9,973 bases of DNA from Luteococcus sp043424415 (GTDB lineage Bacteria; Actinomycetota; Actinomycetes; Propionibacteriales; Propionibacteriaceae). The translations under genes and the position numbers were made by a program. Shown in pieces: positions 7,239 through 9,973 of this stretch. The DNA lies in contig NZ_JBHWOO010000126.1 of the NCBI RefSeq assembly GCF_043424415.1, positions 1-9,973 on the forward strand, written 5' to 3'. The notes below the pieces were generated by a model that saw only the letters and a list, made by a program, of their open reading frames with translations, did not search any database and had not been told where the DNA came from. Every line of letters starts with the position of its first letter. Position 1 is the first letter of the stretch.

Positions 7239-9356
7239 TCAGGCGTCGATCTGCTCGGCGTCCAGGCGGTAGGCACCCCCGATGATGAACTCCTTGCGCG
7301 GGGCCACCTCATTGCCCATCAGCATCTCGAAGGTCCTCTCCGCCGCCTCGGCATCGTCGACGGTGATGCGTCGCAGCAGCCGGTGGCGGGGGTCCATCGT
7401 GGTCTCCTTGAGCTGGTCGGCGTCCATCTCGCCCAGGCCCTTGTAGCGCTGGGGCTCCTTGAAGTTGACCTTCTTCTTGGTGAGCTCGGCGAGCTTTCGC
7501 TGGTACTCGGCATCGGAATAGGTGTAGATGTAGCGGTCCTGGCCCTTGCGGGGATTGGTCAGCTCGAAGCGGTGCAGCGGCGGCACCGCCGAGTAGACCC
7601 GGCCAGCCTCGATCATCGGGCGCATGTAGCGGAAGAACAGGGTGGCCAGCAGGCAGCGGATGTGGGCGCCGTCAGAATCGGCGTCAGCCATGAAGATGAC
7701 CTTGCCGTAGCGGGCCTGGTCCAGGTCGAAGGTGCGTCCGGAGCCGGCACCCACCACCTGGATGATCGAGGCGCATTCCTGGTTCTTGAGCATGTCGCCG
7801 ACGCTGGCCTTCTGCACGTTGAGGATCTTGCCGCGGATCGGCAACAGCGCCTGGTGCTCGGAATTGCGGGCCCGGCCGGCGGTGCCCAGCGCCGAGTCGC
7901 CCTCGACGATGAACAGCTCGGACTTCTCACCGTCGGCGCTGCGGCAGTCCTTCAGCTTGGGCGGCAGGGTGGAGCTCTCCAGCGCATTCTTGCGGCGCAC
8001 GTTCTCCTTGTGCATGCGCGCTGCCACGCGGGTGCGGGAGGCGCCGATCACCTTCTCCATCACCTGGCGGGCCTGGGCCTTCTCGGCCGGCTTGGAGGAG
8101 TTGAGGAAGGCACCCAGCTCGGACTCCACGACGCGCTGCACGATCCGGGTGGCGGGCGGGGTTCCCAATACCTCCTTGGTCTGGCCCTCGAACTGCGGCT
8201 CGGCCAGGCGCACCGTCACGACGGCGGTGAGCCCCTCCAGGCAGTCGTCCTTGACCAGTTCGTCGCCCGACTTCATCAGCCGGGTGCCCTCCATCGCACG
8301 CGTGAAGGTGCGGGTCAGCGCCCGCTCGAAACCCTGGACGTGGGTTCCGCCCTTGGGGGTGGCAATGATGTTGACGAAGCTCTTGACGGTCGTGTCATAG
8401 GCGTTGCTCCACCGCAGGGCGATGTCGACGCTCATCTCGCGGTCGACGTCCTGCGGGGTCATCGCGCCGGTGGCGGCGTCGAGCATGGGAACGGTCTCGG
8501 TGAACTGCCCCTTGCCCTGCAGACGGATCACGTCGGTGATCGGCGCGCCCTGGCTGAGGTAGTCGGCAAACTCGCTGATGCCGCCCTCGTGGTGGAAGAC
8601 CTCCACCAGGCCCTCGCCCAGCCGGTCGTCGGTGACAGTGAACTTGAGCCCCGGAACCAGGAAGGAGGACTGGCGGGCACGGGCCACCAGCGAGGCGAGG
8701 TTCAGCTCGGCATCCTTGAGGAAGATCTGGCGGTCGGGCCAGTAACGCACCCGGGAACCGGTGACGCCACGCTTGGCCTTGCCGACCACGCGCAAGCCGG
8801 ACTGGGGCGTGAAGGGGGCCTCTGGGCCGTCCCCGTCGAAGACGCCGGGCACGCCGCGGCGAAAGCTCATCTCGTAGGTCTTGCCGCCACGGTCCACCTG
8901 CACGTCGAGCCGGGCGCTGAGGGCATTGACCACCGAGGCACCCACGCCGTGCAGGCCACCGGTGGCGTTGTAGGCGCCGCCGCCGAACTTGCCGCCGGCA
9001 TGCAGCTTGGTGAAGATCACCTCGACGCCGCTCAGGCCGGTGCGCGGTTCGGTGTCCACCGGCATGCCGCGGGCGTGGTCGTCCACCTGGATCGAGCCGT
9101 CGGCATGCAGGTGGATCTCAATGGCATCGCCGCTGCCGCCCAGGGCCTCGTCGATGGCATTGTCGATGATCTCCCACAGGCAGTGCATCAGTCCCTTGGT
9201 GTCGGTGGAGCCGATGTACATCGCGGGACGCTTGCGCACTGCCTCGAGCCCTTCGAGGACGAGAAGGTGCTTGGCCTCGTAGTCGCGTCCGCCCTGCGCA
9301 CCCGTGGGCTGCTGGGCGGTGGTCTTCTTGCTGGTGGGGATCACATTGCTGGGCAC
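7239..9356 (-). CDS. parE: DNA topoisomerase IV / gyrase subunit B (ParE-like)
   Basis: ATPase subunit partnering the ParC-like protein; ATP binding closes the N-gate to drive strand passage. 705 residues. GHKL ATPase: AMYIGST (45-51), WEIIDNAIDEA (61-71) with catalytic Glu62 and Mg-binding Asn66, DDHARGMP (92-99), and the GGLHGVGASVVNALS lid (133-147). Transducer domain about 245-410 with the Lys of ATPKGGTH (322-329). Toprim domain: IVEGDSA (483-489) and MADADSDGAH (556-565) hold the metal-binding acidic residues. The C-terminal YKGLGEMD (628-635) is a standard subunit B motif. The short uninterrupted length fits ParE or a short GyrB. The Gly of the usual D-x-G-x-G ATPase box is Ala95. Start GTG 9356 has no SD but TAGCCT six bases upstream, implying a leaderless mRNA. 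Divergent from the DUF7455 gene. Confidence 0.94.
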   Translation of the reverse strand: MPSNVIPTSKKTTAQQPTGAQGGRDYEAKHLLVLEGLEAVRKRPAMYIGSTDTKGLMHCLWEIIDNAIDEALGGSGDAIEIHLHADGSIQVDDHARGMPVDTEPRTGLSGVEVIFTKLHAGGKFGGGAYNATGGLHGVGASVVNALSARLDVQVDRGGKTYEMSFRRGVPGVFDGDGPEAPFTPQSGLRVVGKAKRGVTGSRVRYWPDRQIFLKDAELNLASLVARARQSSFLVPGLKFTVTDDRLGEGLVEVFHHEGGISEFADYLSQGAPITDVIRLQGKGQFTETVPMLDAATGAMTPQDVDREMSVDIALRWSNAYDTTVKSFVNIIATPKGGTHVQGFERALTRTFTRAMEGTRLMKSGDELVKDDCLEGLTAVVTVRLAEPQFEGQTKEVLGTPPATRIVQRVVESELGAFLNSSKPAEKAQARQVMEKVIGASRTRVAARMHKENVRRKNALESSTLPPKLKDCRSADGEKSELFIVEGDSALGTAGRARNSEHQALLPIRGKILNVQKASVGDMLKNQECASIIQVVGAGSGRTFDLDQARYGKVIFMADADSDGAHIRCLLATLFFRYMRPMIEAGRVYSAVPPLHRFELTNPRKGQDRYIYTYSDAEYQRKLAELTKKKVNFKEPQRYKGLGEMDADQLKETTMDPRHRLLRRITVDDAEAAERTFEMLMGNEVAPRKEFIIGGAYRLDAEQIDA

Positions 9357-9362
9357 CCCGAC

Positions 9363-9368
9363 AGGCTA
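9363..9368 (-). promoter_or_regulatory. -10 element (TAGCCT) of a leaderless promoter for parE
   Basis: Minus-strand TAGCCT is followed by six bases (GTCGGG) and the GTG start at 9356. A weak -35, CTGAAC, lies 16 bp further upstream. Same arrangement as at 5652-5657. Confidence 0.55.
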
Positions 9369-9434
9369 CCGGGCAGCTGTGACAGTTCAGCCCACGGCGC
9401 ACGGCAAGGACCCGGGCTGCAGCGCGCCACCGGA

Positions 9435-9440
9435 TAGGGT
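9435..9440 (+). promoter_or_regulatory. Candidate -10 (TAGGGT) for the DUF7455 gene
   Basis: TAGGGT fits TANNNT and faces away from the parE promoter. No clear -35 is seen 16-18 bp upstream. It would give a leader of about 80 nt. Confidence 0.35.
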
Positions 9441-9475
9441 GGAGGGAACAAAGTGTGGAGCGCGTGCGTTGCACA

Positions 9476-9506
9476 TGACGTCACCCCACGGCAGGCGGAC
9501 CGCCTG
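9476..9506. promoter_or_regulatory. Two dyads in the parE-DUF7455 divergent region
   Basis: TGACGTCA (9476-9483) is a perfect 8-bp palindrome, and CAGGCGG-A-CCGCCTG (9492-9506) is a 7-bp dyad with a one-base centre lying 10 bases before the SD at 9517. Either could be a protein-binding site for the DUF7455 leader or divergent control; the second could also be a small RNA hairpin. Confidence 0.3.
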
Positions 9507-9516
9507 TCACCCGATC

Positions 9517-9523
9517 AAGGAGG
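9517..9523 (+). promoter_or_regulatory. Strong SD deciding the DUF7455 start
   Basis: AAGGAGG is five bases before the GTG at 9529. It shows that the gene begins there and not further upstream in the open frame. Confidence 0.85.
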
Positions 9524-9528
9524 CCGAA

Positions 9529-9726
9529 GTGACCACCACCGTCATCGACGAGCGCCAGCTGGACGCAACCGACCGTTGCGATCGCTGTGGAGCCCAGGCC
9601 TACCTGCGCGTCATCCTCGCCTCGGGCGGGGAACTCCTCTTCTGCGCCCACCACGGCAAGGCACACCAGGACAAGCTGCAGCAGGTCGCTCTCAAGATCC
9701 AGGACGAGACCAGCCGCATCAGCTGA
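9529..9726 (+). CDS. DUF7455-type small zinc-ribbon-like protein
   Basis: A 65-residue cytoplasmic protein with TDRCDRCGAQAYLRV (14-28) and GGELLFCAHH (33-42). The CxxC pair (Cys17, Cys20) and Cys39-x-His41-His42 could bind one zinc. The C-terminal half is a charged helix (KAHQDKLQQVALKIQDET). I recognise this pattern from a widespread actinobacterial protein encoded between the principal sigma-factor gene and parE in Streptomyces-like genomes; its function is unknown. The divergent parE here agrees with that synteny. The GTG start is fixed by the AAGGAGG five bases upstream. A strong intrinsic terminator follows the stop, so the gene is monocistronic. No signal peptide or membrane segment. 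Confidence 0.85.
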   Translation: MTTTVIDERQLDATDRCDRCGAQAYLRVILASGGELLFCAHHGKAHQDKLQQVALKIQDETSRIS

Positions 9727-9741
9727 CTCGACGGCACGACG

Positions 9742-9780
9742 AGGGCAGGGCTCCACACCTTCGGGTGGGAGCCCTGCTCT
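9742..9780 (+). terminator. Intrinsic terminator with TTCG loop after the DUF7455 gene
   Basis: Stem 9742-9754 pairs with 9768-9780 (one G-T pair). After a bulged A it continues as CACC-TTCG-GGTG (9756-9767), a UUCG-type tetraloop. TTT (9780-9782) and further T-rich bases follow. It is the most classical terminator in the window. Confidence 0.88.
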
Positions 9781-9810
9781 TTGTCTGCCGTGGACTGCCC
9801 AATGTGGCAA

Positions 9811-9830
9811 CGTGGGGACCATCCCCGACG
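9811..9830 (+). promoter_or_regulatory. Small leader hairpin before the Cys-rich gene
   Basis: CGTGGGGA (9811-9818) pairs with TCCCC-ACG (9822-9830, one bulged G) around the loop CCA, ending directly before the purine-rich SD AAGGAAGG (9832-9839). It may be a leader structure affecting ribosome access, or chance. Confidence 0.3.
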
Positions 9831-9842
9831 AAAGGAAGGCCC

Positions 9843-9956
9843 ATGAGCGAGATCACCGACGCCAGCACCACCTGCACCTGCGAGAAGTGCAAGCCCGAGT
9901 GCACCTGCCAGGAATGCAGCTGCTCCGACTGCGCCTGCTCCACCTGCCAGCACTGA
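9843..9956 (+). CDS. Cys-rich 37-residue metallothionein-like protein
   Basis: Small protein with ten cysteines in 37 residues (positions 11, 13, 16, 20, 22, 25, 27, 30, 32, 35) and a terminal His37. The spacing is strikingly regular: C-x-C-x2-C, a KPE spacer, then C-x-C-x2 repeated with a period of five to the end. This is a typical thiolate-cluster design for binding Cu(I), Zn(II) or Cd(II) in the cytoplasm. It has no aromatic residue and a short Ser/Thr/Asp N-terminus, with no signal peptide. It does not resemble the spacing I recall for mycobacterial MymT or cyanobacterial SmtA. The ATG at 9843 is supported by AAGGAAGG (9832-9839) three bases upstream. No regulator is visible before the contig ends. 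That it is translated is inferred from SD, start, stop and the non-random Cys pattern; metal identity is unknown. Confidence 0.75.
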   Translation: MSEITDASTTCTCEKCKPECTCQECSCSDCACSTCQH

Positions 9957-9961
9957 GTCGC

Positions 9962-9973
9962 GGGGGGGGGGGG
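9962..9973. other. Terminal run of 12 G, probable contig-end artefact
   Basis: The last 12 bases are all G, five bases after the stop codon of the Cys-rich gene. Poly-G ends are typical of no-signal calls in two-colour short-read sequencing, so these bases may not belong to the genome. Confidence 0.7.

Noticed and set aside
7383..9437. A 684-codon open frame on the plus strand opposite parE
   Set aside because: Mirror of a high-GC coding gene; composition is Gly/His/Leu-biased with no domain, while the minus strand carries all ParE motifs.
9476..9483. TGACGTCA as a known regulator site
   Set aside because: An 8-bp palindrome is expected by chance now and then and no matching bacterial regulator could be named; listed only as a dyad.
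9304..9528. Upstream extension of the DUF7455 protein
   Set aside because: It would run across the parE start and promoter; the strong SD fixes the GTG at 9529.

Overview
The window is high-GC DNA with compact gene spacing, GTG starts and almost no AT-rich stretches. This fits an actinobacterium. The pairing of a topoisomerase IV-like subunit A with a type IIA topoisomerase subunit B, the latter divergent from a small CxxC zinc-ribbon-like protein (DUF7455 type), recalls the parE/hrdB neighbourhood of Streptomyces and relatives. My best guess is Propionibacteriaceae, but that is inference. The window starts inside a gene and ends in a run of 12 G, so it is probably one whole short contig with two raw ends.

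Layout. (1) Bases 2-2320, plus: topoisomerase IV/gyrase subunit A (parC-like), missing its N-terminus. (2) 2392-2886, plus: small beta-carbonic anhydrase. (3) 2983-4266, plus: CYP152-type P450 peroxygenase acting on fatty acids, with a histidine at the position associated with alkene formation in OleT. (4) 4335-5645, minus: UMF1/Atg22-like MFS transporter. (5) 5780-6244, plus: SRPBCC-fold protein. (6) 7144-6318, minus: a two-gene unit of a four-helix DUF2975-like membrane protein and a small Cro/C1-type HTH regulator, joined by a TGATG overlap and preceded by a 43-bp AT-rich palindrome. (7) 9356-7239, minus: ParE/GyrB-like subunit B. (8) 9529-9726, plus: DUF7455-like protein. (9) 9843-9956, plus: a 37-residue protein with ten cysteines that looks like a metallothionein. 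Transcript ends are marked by strong inverted repeats, two of them lying between convergent gene pairs.

How the genes fit together. The two topoisomerase subunits would form one heterotetramer for chromosome decatenation or supercoil relaxation, although five unrelated genes lie between them. The accessory genes between them (CO2 hydration, fatty-acid oxidation, transport, lipid-binding fold, membrane protein with regulator) show no single pathway. The DUF2975-HTH pair is a self-contained regulatory module. The most interesting items are the OleT-like P450, the palindrome that overlaps both promoter and ribosome binding site of the DUF2975-HTH unit, the cysteine-rich mini-protein at the right edge, and promoters set to produce leaderless mRNAs (TAG-N3, six bases, then GTG/ATG). 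I see no tRNA, rRNA, CRISPR array, insertion sequence or phage gene.
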